Assembly (NCBI RefSeq): GCF_013343295.1
Contig: NZ_CP049074.1
Location: 1,221,501-1,285,500, forward strand
DNA: 64,000 nt
Reading direction: 5' to 3'
Source of the DNA: Metallosphaera tengchongensis
GTDB taxonomy: Archaea; Thermoproteota; Thermoprotei_A; Sulfolobales; Sulfolobaceae
Made by a program: the position numbers and the translations under genes. Under the pieces are notes generated by a model. It saw nothing but the letters and a program-made list of their open reading frames with translations. It searched no databases and was not told the DNA's origin. Numbering within the stretch: position 1 is the stretch's first letter; the number at the start of each line of letters is the position of its first letter. Positions 27,898 to 36,195 of this stretch are shown here, in pieces.

Positions 27898-28377
27898 ATG
27901 AAAACGTGGCTAATCGCCGTAGCTGTGGTTGTATTGGTAATAGTCGGATATTTCGGCTACGTTTACCTCAACACCGGACCGGTATCCGTGTACGTCCAGG
28001 ACGCTCCCTCAGGCTTTGCAGTTTATCTTACCGTATCGTCCATTATGCTTCATCAGGTCAACGGGTCTTGGATCACCGTATCCAATAAAACCGTAACCTT
28101 TCAGCTTAGCTCAAACCTGACCCAACTTGTATCTGCTAGGGTGCCTGCAGGGAAGTATAACGAGATTTTCTTGGTGATTAAGAACGCCTCAGTATCTCTG
28201 TCTGGATATTCCGTCACAGTTCCAAGTAACGTTCTTAAGATACACTTCATTTCAGATAAAGACCTAGTGGTAGCCTCCAACTTGAACGCGCAAGTTATAA
28301 TCAGCTTCCCGCACGTTTCCCTGTCAGCAGGTTCTTTAATAATATCTCCGTCTATCACGGCTGAGGCTATAGGATAA
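27898..28377 (+). CDS. DUF4382-like membrane-anchored extracellular protein
   Basis: The 159-residue product has an N-terminal membrane anchor (about 5-25) and one beta-rich domain. It shows the features of DUF4382: the early strand VYVQDAP, the VYLTVSSIMLHQVNGSW stretch, and the middle VPAGKYNEIFLVI segment. These domains are found on archaeal and bacterial surfaces with unknown ligands. Seven N-x-S/T sites are seen. It has a T-rich promoter-like stretch in the 39-base gap after the MFS gene. Confidence 0.65.
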   Translation: MKTWLIAVAVVVLVIVGYFGYVYLNTGPVSVYVQDAPSGFAVYLTVSSIMLHQVNGSWITVSNKTVTFQLSSNLTQLVSARVPAGKYNEIFLVIKNASVSLSGYSVTVPSNVLKIHFISDKDLVVASNLNAQVIISFPHVSLSAGSLIISPSITAEAIG

Positions 28378-28479
28378 GCCGTCAAGGATAAGATTTTTCC
28401 ACATAAGTTTTTCTTAAATAAAAATATAAAAATTAAATTAAAACGAAGGATTCAAGTAGAGTCATGAGAAAACTCAAAC

Positions 28480-28836
28480 TCAGTATCTCCTACGCTCGTC
28501 TTCAACTACTTTGTTTGAGATGTTGTTTTGAGTGTTGACCTCGAAGGTTCCCTGAGTTTCTACCATCTTTCCTGTTCTTCCTAGAGATAACCTCATGGAA
28601 CCTCTATGTACTGAGACAAATCCATCCTCTATTGCGAATACCTTACCTTGAGTTACCTTATTTATGTTGGAATCCCACACGCTCATTAAAACGCAACCCG
28701 TCTCGTCTCCGACTAGGACGTCTACAACCTGATGAGAGGATCCGTCCTTCCCAATCACTTGTCTTTTCTCTCCTAGACTAATTACCTTTACTGTTACGTC
28801 AGCCCTCTTCCTGGGCATTAGATCTTTTACTTTCAA
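28480..28836 (-). CDS. OB-fold single-stranded DNA-binding protein paralogue (SSB/RPA-like)
   Basis: The 118-residue product starts KVKDLMPRKRADVTVKV and has VGDETGCVLMSVWD and KVFAIEDGFVSVHRGSMRLSLG, the pattern of the Sulfolobus SSB OB-fold. It lacks the Gly/Arg-rich flexible acidic tail that SSB uses to recruit partners. TTG 28836 fits an AACTATATG-type box at 28850-28858 and keeps the conserved KVKDL segment; ATG 28818 would remove it. It is probably a second nucleic-acid-binding OB protein rather than the main SSB. Confidence 0.75.
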   Translation of the reverse strand: MKVKDLMPRKRADVTVKVISLGEKRQVIGKDGSSHQVVDVLVGDETGCVLMSVWDSNINKVTQGKVFAIEDGFVSVHRGSMRLSLGRTGKMVETQGTFEVNTQNNISNKVVEDERRRY

Positions 28837-28977
28837 TTTTTGTATACCTAACTATATGTAGGCATACTTCATATTAAATCCTTCTGAAATAATTGCAGGA
28901 AAAATATTTGCCACTAGTTAAAAGATATAAGTCAATATTCTATATTCATGAAACACTGGTTCGGGTGGGGTCGGGTC

Positions 28978-29736
28978 CTACTTGAAGAGAGCAGCTAGCA
29001 TGCTTACTCCTCCCCATGGTACATCATACCCTAGTACCTCCACCTCTGAGGGGTTAGAGAAACCGAGCACGGCGTAAAGAGGGTTCAATAACCCTTCAGG
29101 TTGAGCCTCGATCCATTCCTTTCTTCTCGGGAGAGTCATCAACTCGTCAATCCTTTTCTCCTTTAGCAACTCTATGAGAATCTGGTCAAACCTTGAAGGC
29201 CTGGGCTTTACCCCTAGGTAAATACCGTCTAGTCTATGGGTAGGTGATCCGGTACCAAGCATAATGGCCTTCCTCCCACTTACAGCTTTCGATATGGCCC
29301 TTCCTAACGCTACGTGTTCCTCAGGGGTTCCATCAGTAATGGAGATGGTAATCACTTTGACACCGGGAAACATGAAACTTAGGGGGATCCAAGCGCCGTG
29401 GTCTAGGCCCCACGAGGTATCGGGCTCCATCTCAATACCCTCGTTTCTTCCTTGCCTTATGATCTCATTCGCCAGCTCTACATCGTTCTCCGCTGAGTAG
29501 CAGAACTTGTAAAGTTCATCAGGAAAACCGTAATAATCCTGGATGCATTCTAGTTTACCCTGAACCTCGACTAGGTGTTTCCCGTTCCACGAAATGAAGT
29601 GTGGGCTTAAGGTAATCACAACTTCTGGGGAGTACTCTCTTCTCACCCTATCCCCTATCTGCGTCATTAATTTCTTCCATGGTATATCCTCGACTAAAAT
29701 TGTGGGGGATCCGTGAGAGACGAATAGTCCAATCAT
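28978..29736 (-). CDS. LigB-type extradiol dioxygenase family protein (DODA/YgiD-like)
   Basis: The 252-residue product has the class III ring-cleavage dioxygenase fold. Metal-binding and catalytic histidines are seen in FVSHGSP (H8), LSPHF, GLDHGAWIPL and GSPTHRL. This is the pattern of DOPA 4,5-dioxygenase-like enzymes, which open catechols next to the hydroxyls with non-heme iron or zinc. Length is typical. It stands alone between the SSB paralogue and a DsrE-like gene; no other aromatic degradation genes are adjacent, so its substrate is unknown. Confidence 0.82.
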   Translation of the reverse strand: MIGLFVSHGSPTILVEDIPWKKLMTQIGDRVRREYSPEVVITLSPHFISWNGKHLVEVQGKLECIQDYYGFPDELYKFCYSAENDVELANEIIRQGRNEGIEMEPDTSWGLDHGAWIPLSFMFPGVKVITISITDGTPEEHVALGRAISKAVSGRKAIMLGTGSPTHRLDGIYLGVKPRPSRFDQILIELLKEKRIDELMTLPRRKEWIEAQPEGLLNPLYAVLGFSNPSEVEVLGYDVPWGGVSMLAALFK

Positions 29737-29840
29737 TAAACTCGCTTTAATAGATAAAGCTGTTTTATAAATTATTATGCTTTTCCGTGTCCATCTTGCT
29801 AAGAAAGAGTTAAAATTATATGAGAGTAGTGGAGTGAGCC

Positions 29841-30170
29841 ATGAAGGTAGTATTCCTTGTAATGTCAGGAGACGATAAGTTAGGTCTAGCGCTCAGAATG
29901 GCCTATAACTCAGTTAAGAACAAGAGATATGACGATCTTAAGATGCTCTTCTTCGGTCCTAGTCAAAAGAGCATAACGGGACTCCAAGGAGATCTCAAGA
30001 ACATGTTTGAGGAGCTCCTTAAGAACGGGACTGTGGACTCCGCATGTGTGGGCGTAGCTGAAAACATGGGGATCAAGGATACGCTGTTACAGATGGGGCT
30101 AAGGCTAACTCCAATGGGGGAGACGTTATCCAAGTACGTGAACCAGGGATATGAAGTAATAACTTTCTAA
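29841..30170 (+). CDS. DsrE-like small protein
   Basis: The 109-residue product has an alpha/beta DsrE/DsrF-like look: an opening strand MKVVFLVMSGDD, a helix containing ALRMAYNSVK, KMLFFGPSQK, and a final YEVITF. It has a single cysteine (SACVGV), not at the sulfur-carrier position of DsrE, so it may not carry sulfur. GGAGTGAG precedes ATG 29841. Its 3' end overlaps the convergent NRAMP-like gene by four bases. Confidence 0.65.
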   Translation: MKVVFLVMSGDDKLGLALRMAYNSVKNKRYDDLKMLFFGPSQKSITGLQGDLKNMFEELLKNGTVDSACVGVAENMGIKDTLLQMGLRLTPMGETLSKYVNQGYEVITF

Positions 30171-31369
30171 AGGAGAGAGAGAACCCCAAACAAAACTACC
30201 GAACTAAGGCAAATCCAATATATTATTTTTTCGTAGGTTCTGTTTCTCAACTCCCCCATTATTTTCTCGCTAGAAGAAAGGAGGCCAAGTATAACGCCTG
30301 GGCCTATGAGTGTGAACACGAAGAACACTAGCAGGTTTAGAATTACGTTTGTTAATGATGCAATAGGTACAGTAGATATGAGAACGGCAGCAGGCAAGCT
30401 CTCAAAGAGATAAACCAAGATCGTTTTATCTTTGCTTATTCCCAAGGCTTCCACTATACCCCACGCGCTTCCTAGAGATATGACTACCAAGGCAAGGAAG
30501 GCCGAGGATACGAGTCCAACGCTAAAAAATACAGGGGAAAGGGATCCAGCCACTGAATCCAACGCCTTTGTCAACGACTCTGGGGACAAGAAGTTAGTGC
30601 TAGGATCGACGCCAGCCATAGCCATCTCTACTATTACCATGAGTGCCTCAGTCGCTATGGCACCAAGCGCGGTCTCCATCCTTATCCTTTTCATCGCCTC
30701 CCTTTTTGAGATCAAATTCTTGATAGAAGAGAATTTAATTGCCGTAGCCGATGCCTGAAAGAATAACATGAAGGGCATTACCACTGCCCCAACGTTAGCT
30801 GCTACCAGAAAAAGGAAATTTTTGGACGCAGATACTTCCAGAACAGGATAGTCCCTCAAGCCCACGTGTGCTAGGACCAAGCCATAACCGATTATAAGGA
30901 GCAATGACATGAGAAGTAGTGGCTTTTCAGCATGTTCGTATTTCCTGGTGACTATCAAGCCCATATGAAGTAGGAAAACTAGGGGGACTGAGACTAGTGG
31001 GGAAATCCCAAAGACCGCTAATCCAACTGCAGCTCCAGCGTACTCTACAGCGTATGTTAGGGCGTCAGTCAGAGCCATGGGTAAAGCCATAAGAGAGGCT
31101 AATCCCTTAGAGTAATTCTCCCTAATCACGTCCCCTAGTCCTCTTCCAGTGGCTACCCCGATTCTCCCTGCTGCTTCCTGAATAAAGTAGAGTGGGACAG
31201 ACAAAAGGAGGAGAAAAATCACAAGGGAGTACTTGAGCAAAGCTCCAGTCTCAGCTGCACCTATGGTACTAGAGGCGTCCATGTCGGCCATCATCACTAG
31301 CCATGCGGGACCGAACAACAGTAAGGCATTTTTAAATCTACGAAAATCCGTAATTGATTTACGCCGCAT
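30167..31369 (-). CDS. NRAMP-like divalent metal transporter with altered metal-site motifs
   Basis: The 400-residue product has about 11 membrane helices arranged as in NRAMP (MntH) carriers. The helix 1 motif, normally DPGN, reads D31-A-S-S (in ADMDASSTIG). The helix 6 motif, normally MPH, reads M198-P199-F200. The metal-binding aspartate and methionine are kept, but the asparagine and the proton-linked histidine are not. The cargo may therefore differ from Mn2+/Fe2+, or proton coupling may be lost. A perfect inverted repeat spans the start codon, and a CTTTTTATTA box at 31395-31404 suggests a leaderless message. Tight metal control seems likely. Confidence 0.8.
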   Translation of the reverse strand: MRRKSITDFRRFKNALLLFGPAWLVMMADMDASSTIGAAETGALLKYSLVIFLLLLSVPLYFIQEAAGRIGVATGRGLGDVIRENYSKGLASLMALPMALTDALTYAVEYAGAAVGLAVFGISPLVSVPLVFLLHMGLIVTRKYEHAEKPLLLMSLLLIIGYGLVLAHVGLRDYPVLEVSASKNFLFLVAANVGAVVMPFMLFFQASATAIKFSSIKNLISKREAMKRIRMETALGAIATEALMVIVEMAMAGVDPSTNFLSPESLTKALDSVAGSLSPVFFSVGLVSSAFLALVVISLGSAWGIVEALGISKDKTILVYLFESLPAAVLISTVPIASLTNVILNLLVFFVFTLIGPGVILGLLSSSEKIMGELRNRTYEKIIYWICLSSVVLFGVLSLL

Positions 31370-31377
31370 CGTAAATC
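31356..31377. promoter_or_regulatory. Perfect 8-bp inverted repeat over the NRAMP-like start codon
   Basis: GATTTACG (31356-31363) and CGTAAATC (31370-31377) flank six bases that include the start codon of the transporter on the minus strand (31367-31369). The predicted transcript start falls inside it. This is the position and form expected for a DtxR/MntR-type metal repressor operator. Confidence 0.65.
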
Positions 31378-31534
31378 TAGATTGTCTTTAATTAATAAAA
31401 AGTTTTCCCTAACTTTTTAGGTGAAGGGTGATAAAAATGACAGACCTCAGGACTCGGAGGACGTTAGAGTGTGTGGATATGGTTGGCAGACCCCCCAGAG
31501 CATTTGGGGGAGACAGTCGCTTGTTAGGCATTTC

Positions 31535-32308
31535 TTAAACTTGTGGGCTAGACGTGTTAGTCCTCTTTTTCAACTCAGAGTATGTTATGATTTGACCTAC
31601 AATTAGAAAGACTCCCAATAATACTTGGAGGGGAAGAGCAACTAGTCCTACAAGGGTAACGACTGAGGCTATTAGTAAAGTCCTTCTATTTCTCTCGCGT
31701 GACAGCCTAATCAGTCCTAAGGCGATGCTGAAACTACCGACCAGATATACTAAATAACCAACGTCAATCAGGGCAATAAGGAAAAGATTTTTAGAAATTG
31801 TATCAGACGGTGCCACGTTGGCTTGATATAACCCTACCCCAGATAACATTAGTAGAAATCCAGGAAGGAGAAAGATTGACATAATGGATGAATTCTTATA
31901 TCTCCTATCCAGTAACCTGAAACCTAAAGAGTAGCTCCCTATACCTAAACCTATTAAAACAACTGCCACAAAGCCGAAAAGGTTCTCCACTACGAAGTTA
32001 GTAGGTATAAAGGTCAAAAGGAGGAGAGTAACTCCAAGGGCTAGATACATGGCACCGTTGCTTAGTCTGAGATAAGACTCATCACCCCTATTGACCACCG
32101 TACTTTCCTCTTCCGTCAGTTGAACACTTGGTGGAACAAGGGGATACTTACATCTTTCACAGATCGAGGAACCGGAGGGGTTCTCGAAACCGCACCTGGG
32201 ACACTTTTCCAGTGGGAAGGGTGTGGAAGGACTCAAAGGATACCTACATCTCTCGCAGAAGAAGGCGTTATCTTGATTCTCGAAACCGCACCGGGGACAC
32301 TTCTTCAC
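31535..32308 (-). CDS. Double zinc-ribbon membrane protein
   Basis: The 257-residue product starts with two nearly identical zinc ribbons (CPRCGFEN...CERC at residues 4-21 and 35-53), each with four cysteines to bind zinc. They are followed by five membrane helices (about 85-245). The N-terminal ribbons would lie in the cytoplasm. Base sequence in the two ribbons is also close, which points to recent duplication. GTG 32308 is the only start before the first CPRC. It follows the ABC transporter and a small membrane gene on the same strand but after 70 bases. Function unknown. Confidence 0.7.
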   Translation of the reverse strand: MKKCPRCGFENQDNAFFCERCRYPLSPSTPFPLEKCPRCGFENPSGSSICERCKYPLVPPSVQLTEEESTVVNRGDESYLRLSNGAMYLALGVTLLLLTFIPTNFVVENLFGFVAVVLIGLGIGSYSLGFRLLDRRYKNSSIMSIFLLPGFLLMLSGVGLYQANVAPSDTISKNLFLIALIDVGYLVYLVGSFSIALGLIRLSRERNRRTLLIASVVTLVGLVALPLQVLLGVFLIVGQIITYSELKKRTNTSSPQV

Positions 32309-32378
32309 AGTTAACCATCTAAAACATGTCTATTAAGCATTGTCTAAGGGGGAGAGGGCTCAGAACTTAAAATGCATA

Positions 32379-32897
32379 TTATTCAATTCCCTCTAGTTTC
32401 CAACCGTACTCTTTCATTAGAGTTTCTTTTCCTAAGGCCACCCATTTGTAAAACTTCCTTATTCTTCTTCTAGTTGTCCTCTCTATCCAAAGCTGAAGGA
32501 CAACTTCACATATGTTTGATAGAGGCCACGCCATAACGAAAGCCATGGTTAAGCTGAGCCAGGGCAGAGGTGGCATGAATTCAGCCAGAATCATTGGAGT
32601 AGCTATGAGCGAGATAACTACGAACAAGGACCGGTTTGCTTCCCTCCTATTCGTCCTATACTTGGGCTCAAATTCTATGATTCCCCTTTCCTTCAGCTCC
32701 TTCAGATTTCTCACCATTTTCCACTCTCGGAACAGGAGGATAGATAATGAAAGTGGGATAATAATTAGGAACAAAGGAAAAAATGAGATTATAGCAATAA
32801 GTGATCCTAACACGAGGAAAATTGAGGATATTATGACCTCCCTCTTGGTTGCTAGAGGTCTCTCCTCAGTATAGGAAGCATGCGACGTCGTGGTCAT
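32379..32897 (-). CDS. Membrane protein overlapping the last peptide-ABC gene
   Basis: The 172-residue product has two hydrophobic hairpins (about 22-58 and 92-128) and a basic tail. ATG 32897 lies inside the end of the DppF-like gene, giving a 32-base overlap that suggests coupled translation and so membership of the transporter operon. The tail ending ALGKETLMKEYGWKLEGIE is cytoplasmic by charge. No family is recognised. Confidence 0.6.
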   Translation of the reverse strand: MTTTSHASYTEERPLATKREVIISSIFLVLGSLIAIISFFPLFLIIIPLSLSILLFREWKMVRNLKELKERGIIEFEPKYRTNRREANRSLFVVISLIATPMILAEFMPPLPWLSLTMAFVMAWPLSNICEVVLQLWIERTTRRRIRKFYKWVALGKETLMKEYGWKLEGIE

Positions 32898-33807
32898 TGG
32901 AAACGCCTCGAAGTTCAGGTTCCTTTTCTCTGCAGGAATTCATTGCGAAGGGGCACCTGGGGTAATATTTGCAACCTTTTCCATTATAGGGCTCAGCGTC
33001 TTCCTTCACCTTTACCGAGAAGAGTGACGCTCTCCCAGCTGGATCTGGAATGGGAACTGCTGAGATTAGAGCCTTCGTGTATGGGTGGAGCGGTTTATCT
33101 AAAAGGGTATCTGCGTTACCTGCCTCAATTACCTTACCTTGGTACATGACGTATATTCTATCTGCAACATACCCTATTGTAGATATATCGTGGGTTATCA
33201 TGAGAATGCTCTTTCCACGCTCTTCCTTCAATTTCAGGAAGATGTCCAGGACTCCGGCCCTTATGGACATGTCAAGCATGGACACTGGCTCGTCTGCCAC
33301 AATGAAACTGGGATCCAAAACTAGGGCTCTTGCAATTGCTACTCTCTGAAGTTGACCTCCTGACAGTTGGTTTGGAAGGGAACTTGCGTACTCCTCTTCG
33401 GGAGTTAGACCCACGTCTCTTAGGGCCTGCATGACCTTCTGGCGCTCTTCCTCCTTACTCTCAACTAGTCCTTGAACCCTCAACCCTTCAGCTACAATAT
33501 CGTAGACTTTCAATCTGATATCCACCGCCTCATATGGGTTCTGGTAGATTATCTGGTTCTGTCTTCTGAACTCCTTTTCCTCCTTTCCTCTCAACTTGAA
33601 TACGTTCTTCCCGTTCCATAGCACTTCGCCCGAAGTCGGTCTCTGAAGGTTCAGAATGGTTCTTCCAAGAGTCGTCTTTCCGCTTCCGGACTCACCAACT
33701 AGGCCCACAATCTCCCTTTCCTTTACGTTCACGTTCACTCCGTCTAACGCTTTCACCAAGACGTCCCTGGACTTGAAATACACCTTAAGGTCTCTGGTCT
33801 CTATCAT
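32866..33807 (-). CDS. dppF: Peptide-type ABC transporter ATPase, DppF/OppF-like
   Basis: The 313-residue ATPase has Walker A (GESGSGKTT), signature LSGGQLQR, Walker B (FIVADEP) and switch histidine (MITHDIS). The C-terminal oligopeptide-transporter extension carries a cysteine cluster (GCKYYPRCPFAMNSC) that in this family binds an iron-sulfur cluster. It overlaps the preceding DppD-like gene by four bases. It would pair with DppD to drive solute import. Confidence 0.9.
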   Translation of the reverse strand: MIETRDLKVYFKSRDVLVKALDGVNVNVKEREIVGLVGESGSGKTTLGRTILNLQRPTSGEVLWNGKNVFKLRGKEEKEFRRQNQIIYQNPYEAVDIRLKVYDIVAEGLRVQGLVESKEEERQKVMQALRDVGLTPEEEYASSLPNQLSGGQLQRVAIARALVLDPSFIVADEPVSMLDMSIRAGVLDIFLKLKEERGKSILMITHDISTIGYVADRIYVMYQGKVIEAGNADTLLDKPLHPYTKALISAVPIPDPAGRASLFSVKVKEDAEPYNGKGCKYYPRCPFAMNSCREKEPELRGVSNDHDVACFLY

Positions 33808-34799
33808 TTCTTATTCACCGCGTGGCATGCAACGTAATGGAACCCCTCAATCCTGGTGAACTCAGGCTCCCTTTCGTTGCATATGGGCATGGCGAGTGGG
33901 CATCTTGGAGCAAACCTGCAACCTTTAGGAGGATCTTCCAGATCTGGTGGGAAGCCTGGTATTGCTACCAGTTTCTTTTGTTTCCTTAACCTTAAGTCTG
34001 GTATAGCCTTAATTAGAAGTTGCGTATACGGATGCAAAGGGTTGCTGAAAACCTTCTCCACATCCCCGAATTCCACCAACTTCCCAGCGTACATGACTGC
34101 GATGCTGTCGCTTACGTTTGCAAGAAGTGAGAGGTCATGGGTAACGAACATCATGCTGAATTTCCTAGTCTCCTGCAGGTTCTTCATGAGCTCGATTATC
34201 TTTGCCTGAGTGATTACATCTAGAGCTGTGGTAGCTTCGTCCGAAACTATCATGGACGGGTTGAGCAGCAGAGCCATGGCGATAACAACTCTCTGTCTCT
34301 GCCCTCCGGACAGCTCATGTGGAAACATTTCTGCCTTCTCCTGTGGGACTCCAACGTTCTCTAGAGCCTGGTAAATCCTCTCTGTGGCTTCAGCCTTAGA
34401 TATCTCCTCATGTGCTAATATGGTCTCCAGCATTTGATCCTTTATCCTGTAGACCGGGTCCAAGACGTCCATTGAGGCTTGTGGGATGTACGCCATCTCT
34501 TTCCAGACTACTGTCTTCTTGAAAGTCTTCATGTCCATGTTGAGTAGGTTCTGTCCCTTGAACCTAACCTCTCCGCCCATGATCTGGGCATTCCTTGGCA
34601 TGACCCTAAAGATAGCAGTCACAAGGGTTGATTTACCGCAACCAGATTCCCCAGCAACCCCTAGGACTTTTGCTCTATCCAAGAAGAGGGACACATCGTC
34701 CACTGCCTTCACGTATCCGGTCTTAGTCCTGTAATAGGTCTTAAGGGAATCCACTTGAAGTAAGGTATCCGTTGATTCCTCGAAAATCATCTTATTCAC
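33804..34799 (-). CDS. dppD: Peptide-type ABC transporter ATPase, DppD/OppD-like
   Basis: The 331-residue ATPase has Walker A (GESGCGKST), signature LSGGQRQR, Walker B (MIVSDEAT) and switch histidine (FVTHDLS). The C-terminal extension has CRFAPRCPLAMPIC, the cysteine pattern of oligopeptide-importer ATPases. It overlaps the permease gene by eight bases and DppF by four. Substrate could be peptides or, as for some Sulfolobales Opp-type systems, oligosaccharides. Confidence 0.9.
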   Translation of the reverse strand: MNKMIFEESTDTLLQVDSLKTYYRTKTGYVKAVDDVSLFLDRAKVLGVAGESGCGKSTLVTAIFRVMPRNAQIMGGEVRFKGQNLLNMDMKTFKKTVVWKEMAYIPQASMDVLDPVYRIKDQMLETILAHEEISKAEATERIYQALENVGVPQEKAEMFPHELSGGQRQRVVIAMALLLNPSMIVSDEATTALDVITQAKIIELMKNLQETRKFSMMFVTHDLSLLANVSDSIAVMYAGKLVEFGDVEKVFSNPLHPYTQLLIKAIPDLRLRKQKKLVAIPGFPPDLEDPPKGCRFAPRCPLAMPICNEREPEFTRIEGFHYVACHAVNKK

Positions 34800-36195
34800 C
34801 TCTAAGTTTGTAGGGACTTAACACGTCCAGCATGGCAGTTCCGAAGTAATAGAAAGCTGTGCTTAGGAGGATTATCCCTATTCCTGGAGGGAGAACCCAC
34901 CACCAGGCGAACCCGTTTACGAAGGAGATATTGTTGGTTGCAAAGCCCAACATGTTCCCCCAGGTGGGGAAGTTGATGATTCCTAGACCTAGGAAATCAA
35001 GCCCTGACTCTGCCAATATTACTCCAGGGACATCGTACGCCAGTTGCGCGAAGAGAATGCCCATAAGATTAGGTACTATGTGCCTGAAGAGGATCCTGAA
35101 CTTTCCCTCCCCCAAGGCTCTGGAAGCTTCAACGAATGTTCTGTTCCTCAGTGATAAGGTTTGACCACGGATTATCTTTGCAGTGCCTGGCCACGAGAGA
35201 AAGGATATGATGAGCAAGATTATCAGCGCTTTATTCACGTTAACTATTACGCCAGTGGCGTCAAATATACTAATAAGGACAATCAGTAAAGGCAAACCCG
35301 GAATGAGGAGGAAAAAGTCCGTCAAGGCATTTAGGGTAAGGTCCGTGAATCCACCTATATACCCAGCAAGCAAACCTATTATTAAACCTATTCCAATAAT
35401 TAGGGCTGAGGCAACCAAGGAAAGGTAAAGATCGAACCTGGCCCCGTATATGAACTCTGAGAAGACGCTACCTCCATTATCATCTGTTCCGAGCCTGCCG
35501 TAGGCAAAACCCAGTGAGCTAAATTGAGGGTTAGATATCAGGAAGGTCTCCTTGGAGTTACCAGTGTTTTGGAAGGAGACAACCAGGTAATATAGCCCCG
35601 GCTTAGGAAGGGCAGCAGATGGGAACTCATAGGAAGCCAAGGGCTGATCTTGGAATGGGAGGGAGTTCACATATGGCGAATTGCTTGGGTTTATTGATTC
35701 CGAATTGAACATCACATGGTTTACTGTACCTGGCTTCACTTGCACAGTAGGAGTAATAGGTATGGGTGAAAGGGTCATTATGTTCAGGTTGTTTAGGTAA
35801 AGGTTTACGTTAAATCCAGTGGTATCTGGGGCGAGTAAGTTGAACGAAATGATTACGTTGTATGGATGGGACCAGTTCCACTTGATAGGGAAGGAGACGT
35901 TTTCAGTACCTCCTGGAGGGACTACAACCCTGATATACGTGGAGTTTACTTCATTCCCTCCAGAGCCAGTTAGTGTAAGATGAACGTTGGGTGGCAAAGA
36001 CCTGTATTGGGGGAAGAGTGTAGCCCACGATGGGACAGCATACGGTGCTGCCACAAATTGTTGTGAAATAGAATAGGGGTTGTTGTAAGAGGTCAGGATG
36101 GGTGCCGCTAAGGCCAATATGACGAAAAAGGCTATAACAACCACAGAAAAGATAAAACTCTTCCTAGACAGAAGATCCGTCACTACCTTATTCAT
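34792..36195 (-). CDS. dppC: Peptide-type ABC transporter permease, DppC-like with large external insert
   Basis: The 467-residue permease has a first membrane helix (about 15-35), then an extracytoplasmic domain of about 170 residues (to about 215), then five helices with the EAA loop (EASRALGEGKFRILFRHIVPN). Bacterial DppC is about 300 residues. The insert is beta-rich (PPGGTENVSFPIKW) and shared by Sulfolobales importers of this type; it may help receive the substrate or dock the binding protein. It overlaps DppB by four bases. Confidence 0.85.
   Translation of the reverse strand: MNKVVTDLLSRKSFIFSVVVIAFFVILALAAPILTSYNNPYSISQQFVAAPYAVPSWATLFPQYRSLPPNVHLTLTGSGGNEVNSTYIRVVVPPGGTENVSFPIKWNWSHPYNVIISFNLLAPDTTGFNVNLYLNNLNIMTLSPIPITPTVQVKPGTVNHVMFNSESINPSNSPYVNSLPFQDQPLASYEFPSAALPKPGLYYLVVSFQNTGNSKETFLISNPQFSSLGFAYGRLGTDDNGGSVFSEFIYGARFDLYLSLVASALIIGIGLIIGLLAGYIGGFTDLTLNALTDFFLLIPGLPLLIVLISIFDATGVIVNVNKALIILLIISFLSWPGTAKIIRGQTLSLRNRTFVEASRALGEGKFRILFRHIVPNLMGILFAQLAYDVPGVILAESGLDFLGLGIINFPTWGNMLGFATNNISFVNGFAWWWVLPPGIGIILLSTAFYYFGTAMLDVLSPYKLRGE

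Noticed and set aside
31421-31606. 61-codon forward frame next to the NRAMP-like gene
   Set aside because: It runs into the zinc-ribbon gene antisense and has no ribosome site or protein-like composition.
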